DNA of 64,000 bases from positions 17,626,783 through 17,690,782 of the forward strand of contig NC_041817.1 of the NCBI RefSeq assembly GCF_900964775.1, given 5' to 3'. Shown here one piece after another: positions 1-10,200 of the stretch. Each line of letters starts with the position of its first letter. The first letter of the stretch is position 1. The notes below the pieces were generated by a model. The model worked only from the letters and a program-made list of their open reading frames with translations. It was not told where the DNA came from and searched no databases. The DNA is from Scleropages formosus (Eukaryota > Chordata > Actinopteri > Osteoglossiformes > Osteoglossidae). The position numbers were made by a program, and so were the translations under genes.

Positions 1-169
1 GCGACGCTGCTGCTGTGGATCATCATGATCATCATGTCATGGTGTTTATTGCTAAGAAGCCTGTGTACCTACCAGTCGACGTTAAACCAACCGGGCTGAG
101 CCAGGAAGCCAGGATGCTTGCGAGCAAATTGGGAAGAAATATCAGATACATGATTCATATTTGAATGTT

Positions 170-408
170 GAATAATTACGGTGTTAACACGGCAACGCGG
201 CGGAGAGCTTGGTCCATGGCGGGCGAACGCAGGTTATTTTTTAAAAAATTCGTCTCTTCGATTCTCCGGCGGACGAGCGGAAGGCGGTGGCCGAGCCCTC
301 CACATGAACGAGCATCGCGCGGTGATGCTCCCGTGATGCGGCAACCGCGCAAGTGCCGCGCGGCCCGTTCTACCCGTCCCCTCTCCCCTCCGTGCGCGCT
401 CACGCACG

Positions 409-410
<2 letters not shown>
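170..410. promoter_or_regulatory. CpG-dense patch, possible promoter of an unseen gene
   Basis: CG dinucleotides are much denser here than in the AT-rich sequence on both sides (for example GGCGGGCGAACGC and GCCGCGCGGCCCG). Such patches in fish often mark promoters. No start codon with a convincing coding exon follows on either strand, so the gene it would serve may lie left of the window. Confidence 0.3.

Positions 411-438
<28 letters not shown>
411..438. repeat. (CA)n microsatellite
   Basis: A perfect CA tract of about 14 units, embedded in a longer stretch of CACG and CACA variants. Confidence 0.9.
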
Positions 439-439
<1 letters not shown>

Positions 440-565
440 GTATATATGCATACACACAGGCGCGCACACACACTCACGCACGCACAACAACCTCTGCTCA
501 CCTCGGGTTCATATCATGTGGTGCGAAAGAAATCCGCAGTATTATCTAGAATATTCTGTTCAGTA

Positions 566-620
566 TTCACCTTTACATTTATTCATTTGGCAGACACTTT
601 TATCCGAAGAGACTTAATAA
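566..620 (-). repeat. SINE 3' tail fragment
   Basis: Reads TTTACATTTATTCATTTGGC on the plus strand. This is the reverse complement of the GCxAAATGAATAAATGTAAA tail shared by several copies in this window (12675, 15966 and 60664). Only the tail is recognisable. Confidence 0.7.
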
Positions 621-1370
621 AACTCGGGAGAAAATTCTGGACAATTCCTGGGGATGGCTACTATGATAGGCTATGGTGTTAAATATTATGCATGCATACT
701 TCATATTTTGTGGACCACAAAAAAGCAAGTAGCACTGTTTCGGTTTTGGGAAAACCTGCATTGCTGTGTGGCTGTGTTAAATGTATTTAAACTAGTCATC
801 ATCTTCAGGTGGCTTTTTTGATGGCACATAAAAGCACCCGTGTGCCTCTGATGTGAGAATATTATGGTGAAGTTATTGAACATGTCGTGCATCTTGCTTT
901 AACACCTCTCTGAGTCTGAAGAATGAGCATCGCTGAAAATACTTGGGCCTGAAGAAAAGCTAATTCCATGCGCAGGAGGGGAGACGGGACTGCAGTGGAC
1001 CCTGTCGAGGATGCCGAACAGAACAGCGGTGCACTCCAGCAGAAACACGGCATGGCCTCTGTGTTGCACGGAAAACATGCCGCCTTGTTCGGGTCCACTT
1101 TGGCTGCTTTAACACTATAATTAAGTACCAGGTCATTTCTCTATGCTGTTTTTTTGCACGACCGTCCAAAGCTAGGTTATAAAATCACTGTGGTATTTTT
1201 ATGCTTAAGAATAGCATTCTCAGTAACCTCTGTAAACTATTAAGCTGGTCTGAGGTAACACATGTCGTGTTTTCTACTGTTTTGACCCAGCGTGGGTTAC
1301 CTTTACAGTTTTTCACAGTTCAGTCTACATGCTATGAGAAGTGTTTTATTCTATTTCATTTAAGGGCAGG

Positions 1371-1590
1371 CACACACACAGTCTGAAACCGCTTGTCCCA
1401 CACGGAGTCGCGGTGAACCGGAGCCTAACCCGGCAACACAGGGCGCAAGGCTGAAGAGGGAGGGGGCACACCCAGGACGGAACATCAGTCCATCTCAAGG
1501 CACCCAAAGTAGGACTTGAACCCCAGACCCACCAGAGAGCAGGACCTGGCCAAACTCACGGTGCCACCGCGCCACCACACCCCTTTTTAA
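1371..1590 (-). repeat. tRNA-derived SINE with (TG)n tail
   Basis: On the minus strand it reads as a tRNA-like head with a box B (GGGGTTCAAGTCC near 1510-1525), a body complementary to GCCTAACCCGGCAACACAGG, and a short TG tail (CACACACACA at 1371-1380). The same family occurs at 30050-30276, 35006-35154 and 43234-43449. It is diverged from the other copies and no clear target-site duplication is visible. Confidence 0.8.
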
Positions 1591-4239
1591 TAAACCCCCA
1601 ATGCACAATTATATTGAAGTGAAATAAACCATTTCTTTTAGACGGCATAGTGGAAGAAAACTACACAGCTTTGCAGGATCAACCTTAGGAAACGTCATTG
1701 AACGCATTACAATAAAATTTCTTAGTAACTTAGTACAAAGCTGACAGTATGTGAGAAAAAATATCTATAGTGCATCTGTAAAAAACAGTGTGATGTTTTA
1801 TCACTACTATGTGTCACTATTACTACTATTACCCTTACTATGAGAGAAACTGTCGGTTTTATTCTATATGGTGAAATTAATGTTAGGTTTTTTTATCAGA
1901 AACATTATATTAAGTAATAAATGTTATATTTAAGTAATAAAGACTAGCACTTGTGTCTGTTACTAATAGTCACACAGCTTCCTCTGTGCAGCATGCCTCA
2001 CACTGTGTGAAAACACTTTAATTTTCCTCCTGTGTGGGACAGGACAATGTAAGAAGACTGAAGTCTGCTCCTTTGCTGACAATGACCATACACTTGGCTG
2101 AGCTTTGTCCAACCCAAATTTTTAAAATTAAGCAAAAATAAAAAAATGACAAAAAGGCATACATTATTTGTATTGTTGCTGGAAAAATTCAAGTCTTCAT
2201 GCGCTCGCAAATCACAATAATGTCATCTTTTAATGCTTCATTTGTTTAGCATCAAAGCTTTTGATAAAACCTCAACCACATCAAAAAATTATAAAGGAAA
2301 ATATTGTAAGAGAAAAATGTCCTTTACCCATATGGAGCACACATGGTCCAGGTCATTGATATAATATTAAATATAATAAATTATTCATTTTAAATAATTT
2401 TCTTTGCAGTCAGAACATTGAAACTTAGCAAAAACAGAATGAATTCGTACTTTTTCAATGTTGCCTTTAAGAAATTTTACCTGCAAAATTTTAAACATAA
2501 CTGCAGTCAGCTTGCAATTGTATGTAGAAGATAGAATTAATTTCTGAAACAGGCCCCTGCTAGTCTGGTTTATTGATGGATCTGCTGGTGGGTAACCTCT
2601 TTGTGCTGTACACGTGAGCTCAGGCAGGAGGAGTAAGAGGAGGGGCTCTTGGGAGGCCCAATGCTCTCCAAGCGTGAGCCAGAGATGGCATTTTATGATG
2701 CAACCCTTAAACTTAAGAAATCCTGGTTACATGTACCAAAGCACTTTTAACCTTTAATACCTTTTAGATTTGCGAAACTTCTGAAAGCGCTTCTCTAGAC
2801 TGTCCAGGATAAATCTGTAGAATACCTACAGGGTCTTTAGGGGTCTTTCCTCAGTGCCTCGATCATGCTAATTCCTGTCCTAGTATTTTATTTGCTCTTG
2901 GGAATTGTGTGTTTATTTGCATTAGCTTCATCTCTGCCAAACTGACAGTGAACAGTTTCCACTTTCCCTGCCCCGATTTGGGAGAGGACAAGTCAAAGTA
3001 TGACATTTGGAAGCGCTGAAGTGGCTTACAATTCAACTATATTTTTTTCCTGTACAGAGTGAATTATGAGAAGTCATATTTCTCCATAGGTGATTTCTAA
3101 CAAACAAATGGAAAGAATGAAAGAATAAGCTCTTCAGAAAATGATACTTGCACAACTGATTAACTTAGTTGCTTTCAAGCGTAGTATTGTCGTAAATAGC
3201 TGTTTAAGTTGGCTTAGATGTCTTTACCTGTCTAGAATGCCCACTGACACTTTGCCCTCAAGAGGTTTTTCTCCCTTGCCTTTTGGTTAGGAGTTTTTTG
3301 TTTTCCTTTCCTCTGTGGTCAGTTGGCTTACTTACAGCTTTAATAACAAATATAGCTCTTCAAGTAATTTAATTCATAGCTGGCCTTTTTATAGGTGTTA
3401 TGTTTTCTGATCCTTTGTTCAGCTGTCTGTGTCATGGTGTAAGAAGATTTCTAGAAATGGTAGAGAAGATTGATAGTGCTCGTAGCTTGGTTGTTGATCC
3501 AGATCTCCAGATGGTCACCGAGGCATTTAAACTGCAAATGTTTCATCAACCTTCACTGTGACATAATCGGCACATTGAGCACTGATGATGTCACCTCGAC
3601 TGGTCATTAAATGTTTGCAGACTGAATGCATAGCTCCGCAAACACCTGGACATCAAGAAGAGTGCTCTATAAAAAATAAACTTAACTGAATGGAATTGAA
3701 TCAAACCATGTGTTTACTACATGTTGTATTTATGAGGCAGTGGGTCTTTGAGTAGTTCGGCATTCCAGGACTTTGCTGTTCCAGCCTGCAAGAGAATGGT
3801 CTGATTCATCTTTTCCATTTTGAATGAACCCATTTGATTCCTTTTCACAACTTTTAGTTGTGTGAGAATGCTTGAATAGCAGCCGGAAAGAGGAAAACAA
3901 GCCAAAAACCCTGACTCCAATACAAATTAAATCACGTGTTTTTACTCTTTTTTTTGAAATCTCAAAAAAAAAATATAAAAAACAAAAAAAACAAGAGAAC
4001 CCTCTTTTTAATTTTTGTAATGTCCGCAAAGCATAGAGATTTTTTGTTTCTAAGTCTGTGAAATTGGTTTTGGCTCTGACATAGACGTCTAAGGCTAGAC
4101 AAGTTGTTGTCCTTTGTGTTACTTTGTAGTCCTGACCAGACACTTTTAGCGACCGTCACGGAATTAAACTCACACACAGCAAGCAGATTTTGCGCAACAA
4201 CAAAAAAAAAAACAAAAAACAAAACAGCTGTGTGCGCGC

Positions 4240-4378
4240 GCGTTTGCAGAGCGCAGCTCTCTCGTGACACGTCCTGGACGAGCCCTCGCGGACCTGTCAT
4301 CGGCGGAACGAACGTGGGGGGAAGAAGCAGCGAGGCTCGGAGCGCTGGAGCGGGACTGCTGGATAAAGGGCTCCTTTT
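4240..4378 (+). other. gpr1: Candidate 5' non-coding exon of gpr1
   Basis: A GC-richer segment ends in a strong splice donor (GTGAGT, 4379-4384), 1.25 kb upstream of the acceptor that precedes the gpr1 coding exon (AG at 5630-5631). Single-coding-exon chemoattractant receptors usually have such leader exons. The exon start and the join itself are inference; no transcript data are available. Confidence 0.35.
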
Positions 4379-5669
4379 GTGAGTAGATATCCATTAAACA
4401 TTGTTACACGACAGAAATGAGCTACGCCGCAGACAGACGTAGCCTAGCTAAGAGCCGTTGGGGCGCAACGTCACTTGTACCGAGAGCCTTATTTATTTAA
4501 ACTCTTTGCCTCTTCCTCCACGTAGTTGAATGGGGTATGGTGAGAAAAAGAGGAACGAGACGAGAGGCAACGCTGATTTTAAGGGATTTACAGTAGAGTT
4601 ACTGTTGTGTGTTGCCCACAGTCTGCTCCCTGCCTGTGCAGATTTGTTCTCCTTAGTTTTCCACGGACGCGACGGAACGGATCGGAAGACTCGCGGAAAC
4701 TCTAAGTTACGTGGACGGCAACGGGGCAGTAGACGGGGAATGTAACGCAACGGATGGGAATGCAGTTAGGGAAAATAAAAGTAACAGAATGTAACAGAGC
4801 AGAGAACAAAATGTTACGTAACAGAGTTGCGAAGTTCTTTGGGTAGTACGGTTCTTTGTATTTTGTAAGGCGGCACAACATAAGATAAAATCTGGGTAAC
4901 TAACTGTTTATACCATAATAAATCACTTTCAGGTGATTTCTACAACCTGTACTTGGACTTCTGATCAAGTAATAACTTAAACCGTGGCAGCCAACGAATT
5001 ATATTGATAAATTCCAGACGCTGTTATCTTGAGGAGACGAGATGGTGTAGATCGTCATCGTTTTAGGATGTGAAACAGAAACATCTGCATCCTGCCATCA
5101 TTAGGTTTGGACACAATAACAATTCCTGACCACTAAGGGGTTTTCAGTAGGTTCATTTTTTTGCGTGCAGTTGGTACAAGGAGTGGCATGATGATTTTCC
5201 CTTTGGAAACATGAATGCCAACATAGGTGAGATCAGTCAAAGAGAAATTGAAAACAAGATCCAACAATGATAGAAATACTCTACCACAGACCAACAGCGA
5301 GTGTTGTCTTGGTGTGTATCGTCCTACGTTCAAGAGTATGAGTCATCATAGTGGTATTCCAGTTCGTTCTGCCCACACTTTACAAGCACAAATGAAGAAA
5401 ATAACATGGAAACATGGCGATGTTTTTTTCTTCAAGTCAAATCAACTTGACTGGGGTGTGGTCCTAAACTTGGTAAAGAAATGGAAGTGGTCTATGAATT
5501 CTTGAGAAAAAACATATGGCTTTAAGATGGAAATGGAATAAGTTGTCTAAAATGTAATTGAATGGCAAAAACATATCATGTCATGGAATATTTTAGTTAA
5601 GTTTGTTCTTTATTTTTTGCATTTCTTGCAGGTTCTTTTCTCTGTCAAAAGTTTTGCAGTAGTGCACTG

Positions 5670-6737
5670 ATGGAAGAGCCTGTGTTTGACTATGAAAATT
5701 ATAGCTATTACTTGGAATATGGTGACTTTGATGACATAGGAAGACAGGGATATGTGCAGAAGGAAACATTACACATCATCTCCGTAGTCATCTACAGCAT
5801 TTCCTTTGTACTTGGGATCATTGGCAATGGACTTGTGATCTGGTTGACCACCTGCAAGAGGAAGCTAACTGTTAACACCATATGGCTGCTCAACCTGGCT
5901 GTGGCCGACTTGGTCTTTGTGCTCTTCCTGCCTGTTTCTATTGACTACGTACTGCGGGACTTCCACTGGGACTTTGGTGTTGTCATGTGCAAGCTCAACT
6001 CTTTTGTGTCAGTCATGAATATGTACTCCAGCGTGTTGTTCCTCACAGTACTGAGTCTGGACCGCTATGTCTCTCTGGTCCACCTTGACTGGTCTCAGAG
6101 ACACCGGACTGTACGCCGGGCCTGGGCCGTGTGTTTGATTGTATGGGTCTTTGCTGTTGCCCTCAGCATCCCTACATTCATATTCCGGGACACCATTGAG
6201 CTACATAACAAGGTGGTGTGTTTCAACAATTTTGAGAGAGAGGAAGGCCATGTAGCAGCCATGCACCGACACATTGCTATAGTAGCTATCCGCACCACAG
6301 TGGGTTTCCTGCTTCCCTTCAGTGCCATTACTGTAACCAGTGTCCTCCTAGCTGTCCGAGTGTACAGCTCGACTATTGTCCGACTGTCCAGCTTTTCTAA
6401 GACAGTTTCAGCGATCATCCTAGCTTTCTTTCTTTGTTGGGCACCTTTCCACGTATTCAGCCTCATGGAGATTTCAATGTACATTTCACCACAGCTGGGA
6501 GATGTGTTAAGAGTGGGCTTCCCTCTAGTTACAAGCCTGGCTTTCTTCAACAGCTGTGTCAATCCTTTGCTCTATGTGTTGATTGGCCAGAAGGTGAGGC
6601 GCCTTCTGAAACGCTCCTTTTTAGAGCTCACAAAGAAATCACTGCGCGAGCTCAGCCAGTCTGTCTCCGCAACACAGTCCATATCTGTGCCAGCTAATGC
6701 TCCGGCTGCAGAGTCCATCGAATTGTCAATTGTGTGA
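5670..6737 (+). CDS. gpr1: Chemerin-like G-protein-coupled receptor GPR1 (CMKLR2)
   Basis: An intact 355-residue class A GPCR in a single coding exon, with a splice acceptor (CTTGCAG, AG at 5630-5631) 38 nt before the ATG. Visible marks are a tyrosine- and acid-rich N-terminus with an N-glycosylation site (NYS, residue 10), seven hydrophobic helices, a disulfide pair (Cys107 and Cys184), DRY at 131-133 closing helix 3, CWAP at 256-259 in helix 6, and NPLLY at 298-302 in helix 7. RHRTVRR after helix 3 and the RDTxExxNxxxCxNNF pattern in the second extracellular loop match GPR1/CMKLR2 more closely than CMKLR1. The neighbour eef1b2 is also next to GPR1 in mammals, which supports orthology. The family binds chemerin at the plasma membrane. 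A paralogous CMKLR1-type receptor is the alternative. Confidence 0.9.
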   Translation: MEEPVFDYENYSYYLEYGDFDDIGRQGYVQKETLHIISVVIYSISFVLGIIGNGLVIWLTTCKRKLTVNTIWLLNLAVADLVFVLFLPVSIDYVLRDFHWDFGVVMCKLNSFVSVMNMYSSVLFLTVLSLDRYVSLVHLDWSQRHRTVRRAWAVCLIVWVFAVALSIPTFIFRDTIELHNKVVCFNNFEREEGHVAAMHRHIAIVAIRTTVGFLLPFSAITVTSVLLAVRVYSSTIVRLSSFSKTVSAIILAFFLCWAPFHVFSLMEISMYISPQLGDVLRVGFPLVTSLAFFNSCVNPLLYVLIGQKVRRLLKRSFLELTKKSLRELSQSVSATQSISVPANAPAAESIELSIV

Positions 6738-6960
6738 GGACGCGTTCTCACTAGCAGTAATGTACCATCATTGTATTACTTTTATAGTTAAGTCTCAAGT
6801 ATATTATTGAAACTGATTCCAGTTACTTAAGGATCCTTCTTAAGATGCATATCACAGCTGCAACAAGCCTCTGCTATTTCCTGTAAGTGCAGCAAAAACC
6901 CTGAGTAAAAAAAAAAAAAAATAAATAAAATAAATAAATTAAAGCTGTTCCTCTGGGAGA
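6738..6960 (+). other. gpr1: gpr1 3' untranslated region
   Basis: Non-coding sequence after the gpr1 stop. AATAAA motifs occur in an A-rich run near 6920-6940 and are the nearest candidate poly(A) signals, but they lie in low-complexity sequence, so the end is uncertain. Confidence 0.4.
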
Positions 6961-7384
6961 TGGAGAACCACATTAGTCACATAGCATTTTATATGGCTCA
7001 AGATTCAAAAATTGTTTTATGAACCAAAAGACCTTTACTGCCAAAACTATGCTGTGCCTGAACAAGGTTATCAAACAAAACAGGTGTAATTTCACAGCAG
7101 AAAAGCTGAAGGGGGGGGGGGATTTAAAACTGGTGTTTACTGTACTCACAATCCAGGACACTCTGGCCTTGTAAATTGTATGTTATAGAAATGCTTTGGA
7201 AGTTGATCATGGGTTTCACCTCATAAACAGGATAAAATAAGTAGGTAACATGCATATCCCGAGATCAGGAAGTTCACAGTACAAGTGTATCAATGTGGTC
7301 CTTCACACAGGTAAAACATTTTACATCTAGAACAGCAATATTTTCCATTTACACATCAGTACCACAGGTTTGATTCCAAGTGCT
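6960..7384. other. Intergenic gap between gpr1 and eef1b2 tails
   Basis: The two genes converge. Between them lie AT-rich unique sequence and a run of about ten G near 7111. No feature beyond the eef1b2 poly(A) signal is seen. Confidence 0.6.
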
Positions 7385-7390
7385 TTTATT
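7385..7390 (-). terminator. eef1b2: eef1b2 polyadenylation signal AATAAA
   Basis: TTTATT on the plus strand reads AATAAA on the minus strand, 16 nt after the eef1b2 stop codon. The very short 3' UTR is typical of abundant translation-factor mRNAs. Confidence 0.8.
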
Positions 7391-7406
7391 GATACTTGAC
7401 ACCTTT

Positions 7407-9184
7407 TTAGATTTTGTTGAAGGCTGCTACATCCATAGACTGTACGTAGTCCTCAAAGGCTGTAATCTGCTCTTCCAGTTGGTCTACCCCAACTTTGTCA
7501 TCTTCCACCACACACTGTATCTGCAGCTTCTTGATACCATAACCAACAGGCACAAGTTTGGCTGTTGGAAGAGGAATAAGACTTAGGAATGCGATTCTCC
7601 AGATGCACTCCATACTGCGGACAGCTGGGAACACAGCATCTACCACCACGCAGAATCTTGCTTACAGACTGATTAAAGTCATACCAAAAGATGATTAAAG
7701 TACATTTCAGGGAAACCATTCCAATGTTGTATAACTTCCAGCAAAAGAATGAAATTCTAAACACATAAACTCAATTATGCATAAAAAACATTCACAAAAA
7801 GAAATACTTACAGGATCCCCACAACAGCCCATCCATCTGGATGCTCCGAACACACTCCTCCATCTTTGCCATGTCTGTCTCATCATCCCAGGGCTTCACG
7901 TCAAGTAAAATGGATGATTTTGCAATGACAGTTGGCTCTGTTAACAAGACAAAACAGGTGACACCACATCCTCTGGGCAAGGAGGAAAAAAGGCACATCT
8001 GGAAAACATGGAACTTTGTTTCACATTTGACAAGTACAGTCTAAGGTGATGTATACATTTGGCAGTTACAAGAATACCAGGACACCTACTTTTAGCTTTC
8101 TTTGCATTGTAGGCTGCAAGACGCTCTTCCTTCAGCCTCTTTGCTTCTTCACTCTCCTGCAAGTGAATCCAGGGAAAAAGGAAGTTATTGAAACATCAGG
8201 AAAAATCAGCTAAAATAAAAGAATGCTTTAAATAAACTGGGTGGAAAAAGGCTCAAAACAAAGAAATTTGCACCTCCTCATCATCAGAGCCAAACAGGTC
8301 AATGTCATCGTCGTCATCCTTGGAGTCAGCACTGGTGGTGTCCTCTACTCCAGCTGGGCCATACTGCCCCAGGGCCTTCTTTACTCCAGGGAGGCTGTAT
8401 GGGAAAGCAAAGAAACCTTAAGGAAGAAGCTTACTTTGAAGGTGCATCAAGTGCAAGTCACGCAGGCTAGTCAGAGAATTAAAGCTGTGCATCATGCTTT
8501 CAGGCGAAAGATGGTGAAAAGGATCATCACTCAGCCTGGTGAACAAAACCAGATGTGTTACAGCTCAGTCTGCTGACCACATACCTCGACTTCTCTGCCT
8601 GGTACGACTTGATGTGGTTGTACCAGCGCAGCGCATGACACAGGTCCACCGGGGGGGCACCGGAGAGGGCGTCGAACACGACAACATCGGCTTGGGACGG
8701 CACATACCTGCCACAGAACGGCATTAACAACTCACGAACTGTTTCACCCACATGCTTGAAAATCTGGATTAGCCAATCAATCGCGCATGCGCTGAACCGC
8801 GCAGTTAACAACGGAGCTTTTCCTTCTACTCAGTTTTCACGCACCAATTTGCATAAAAGCACACATGCATAAATAAGACAAGGTACTGGTACGGACGTTT
8901 TCAAACACATTGCCTTGTGATGTTTTATATTTTAACTGGCCGTTTATTTAATCCCGCAAACGCAGTAAACACCTATGCTGAGCGGAGACACGTTCCGCGC
9001 AGCTGTAAAACGTCCTGCGACACGCTAATGCTACATAATACCATGGCATGTAACCAAATAATATATGTTAAAGCAATTTTATTTAGCCTATCGGCCGCAC
9101 GTACCCTTCGATATAACTTTTATCGGCCAAAAAGTCATTTAAGACCTTAAGTCCGACAGGGGTTTTGAGATCTCCGAAGCCCAT
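7407..9184 (-). CDS. eef1b2: Translation elongation factor 1 beta (eEF1B alpha), six exons
   Basis: The coding exons on the minus strand are 9105-9184, 8585-8707, 8274-8394, 8090-8156, 7812-7937 and 7407-7561. All introns are GT-AG and the phases close to 672 nt, a 223-residue protein close to the 225 of human EEF1B2. The N-terminus starts MGFGDLKTP and holds the GST-C-like helical part ([20 protein letters not shown]). A central acidic tract ends [11 protein letters not shown] (Ser104 is a likely casein kinase 2 site) and is followed by a charged linker. The C-terminal nucleotide-exchange domain contains [22 protein letters not shown] and the invariant ending DVAAFNKI. The protein reloads eEF1A with GTP in the cytosol. 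Intron 2 hosts a C/D snoRNA. The start is the first ATG after a pyrimidine-rich leader. Confidence 0.96.
8463..8538 (-). ncRNA. snord51: Intronic box C/D snoRNA, SNORD51-like (28S rRNA guide)
   Basis: Within eef1b2 intron 2 the minus strand shows a terminal stem (CAGGCT at the 5' end pairing with AGCCTG at the 3' end), box C GTGATGA (8524-8530), box D CTGA (8471-8474), an internal D' CTGA (8500-8503) and a C'-like ATGATGC (8489-8495), total 76 nt. Directly upstream of D' is the guide TTCACCATCTTTCG (8505-8518), fully complementary to CGAAAGATGGTGAA of 28S rRNA as I remember it. This is the target of human SNORD32A and SNORD51 (A1511 region). SNORD51 lies in an EEF1B2 intron in mammals, so host and guide agree. 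The numbering of the target is from memory. Confidence 0.88.
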
Positions 9185-9305
9185 TATGCTAACAGCTAAC
9201 CTCGTGCCGACAGGAAGAAGGAAAGGCCGAGGCCACGTACCGTTTCATTATATGGCGCGTATGTGGTGACGTAACGCTCAGGCGCTCCACCTCTCTTACG
9301 TCACT
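9185..9305 (-). promoter_or_regulatory. eef1b2: eef1b2 core promoter with TOP-like leader, TATA-like box and two CRE sites
   Basis: Upstream of the ATG the minus strand has a pyrimidine run CCTTTCCTTCTTCCT (about 9212-9226), typical of 5'-TOP mRNAs. A TATA-like CATATAATG lies at 9245-9253, about 25 nt further up. Two ATF/CREB octamers (TGACGTAA) sit at 9267-9274 and 9296-9303 in opposite orientations. The transcription start near 9226 is inferred from this spacing. Confidence 0.6.
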
Positions 9306-10200
9306 GTCATATTTTAATTTCTAGCGGTGGCCGGTGACTAAAATGTTAAATCTACAAAATATGCAAACATTAATATCGAAAGAATAGTAATTAATTTGCA
9401 CTAATTTTGCCAATACACGGCAAAGGGAATTAGGCTGTGGTTTAATATGAACCATATAACTAATCTAAAATTAAACAAATACCTGTACCTGAGCCTATGG
9501 AATTTGCCTTTCACACTGAAGTTGGTTTTTATTTTAATTCATTCTTTCACAATACGTGAAAATAACAGCATTTTATAGATGTGTCATTATTTTTCCGAGG
9601 CCCTGAAAGATCCATACATCCTCTCCCCCCCCCCACCTTTTTTTTCTTGGCCTCTGCGTATGTTGTAATTGACACGTTATTTGACCACGGTATGAATGAC
9701 ATTAAGTGGGTGCGTGACTGAGGCACGAGACCGGACAGGACGGGCCGCCGAAAGAAAGAGAGAGAGAGAGAGGGAGAGAGAGAGAGAGAGAGAACGCGCG
9801 CGCGCGCGAGAAAGGAAGGGAGGGAGAGCCGGTGGTTTTGTCGTCTTGTGAAGGTGCAGCACCGGAGCTAAGAAAAGATGCAGTCCTGCTGGGCTCCAGT
9901 AATTACAACCCTTTGGACACTTCAACACGCTAAAGAATTACAGCTGCAGAGGCAGTTGACTACACTTCTCTCAAGTATTACCTGTTCGTCGACAGCAAAA
10001 AAATTTATAATGTTTATCAAACTGAAAAAGGAAGGTGTAGCCGGTCTAAAAACTGACATGTGCGTATTTACTGTACGTGTTTACTGCCCCTAGTTCAGCA
10101 TAACACGGTGCAAAATACACTGAAGCCAAAAAAGTGCACTTTTTGCGCTCGAGTTTAACATCTCCCAAACATCAATTCCATGCGCTTTGAGCGGCTCCAC
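9306..10200. other. Divergent intergenic region between eef1b2 and ino80d
   Basis: Holds AT-rich sequence, a C run near 9620-9635, and a purine repeat (GA)n joined to (CG)n at 9751-9808. No coding exon is supported; open frames here run through the repeats. Confidence 0.6.
9751..9808. repeat. Composite (GA)n-(CG)n tract
   Basis: About 36 nt of GA units with two interruptions run straight into seven CG units. It lies roughly 0.5 kb upstream of the ino80d first exon. Confidence 0.9.

Larger units (their letters stand above)
1..5631. other. Non-coding left flank of gpr1
   Basis: No coding exon could be supported here. The stretch holds a CpG-dense patch (about 170-410) followed by a CA repeat, a fragment of a SINE 3' tail near 566-620, a SINE with a CA tract at 1371-1590, AT-rich unique sequence, and a second CpG-rich patch near 4240-4380 that ends in a good splice donor. 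Open frames of 60-150 codons in this stretch run through CA repeats or change composition and resemble no family I know. In mammals the neighbours beyond GPR1 are ZDBF2 and ADAM23; neither is recognisable here. Confidence 0.6.

Noticed and set aside
165-617. 150-codon plus-strand frame and its 104-codon antisense
   Set aside because: Both run through the CA repeat (threonine/histidine or cysteine/valine runs) and the CpG patch, and have no family resemblance.
3730-4300. Overlapping minus-strand frames of 112-137 codons
   Set aside because: They pass through A/T-rich low-complexity DNA (phenylalanine and lysine runs) with no conserved motif.
7562-7811. H/ACA snoRNA (SNORA41-like) in eef1b2 intron 5
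   Set aside because: SNORA41 is hosted by mammalian EEF1B2, but I could not find two hairpins with H and ACA boxes in any intron here; a covariance search would decide.
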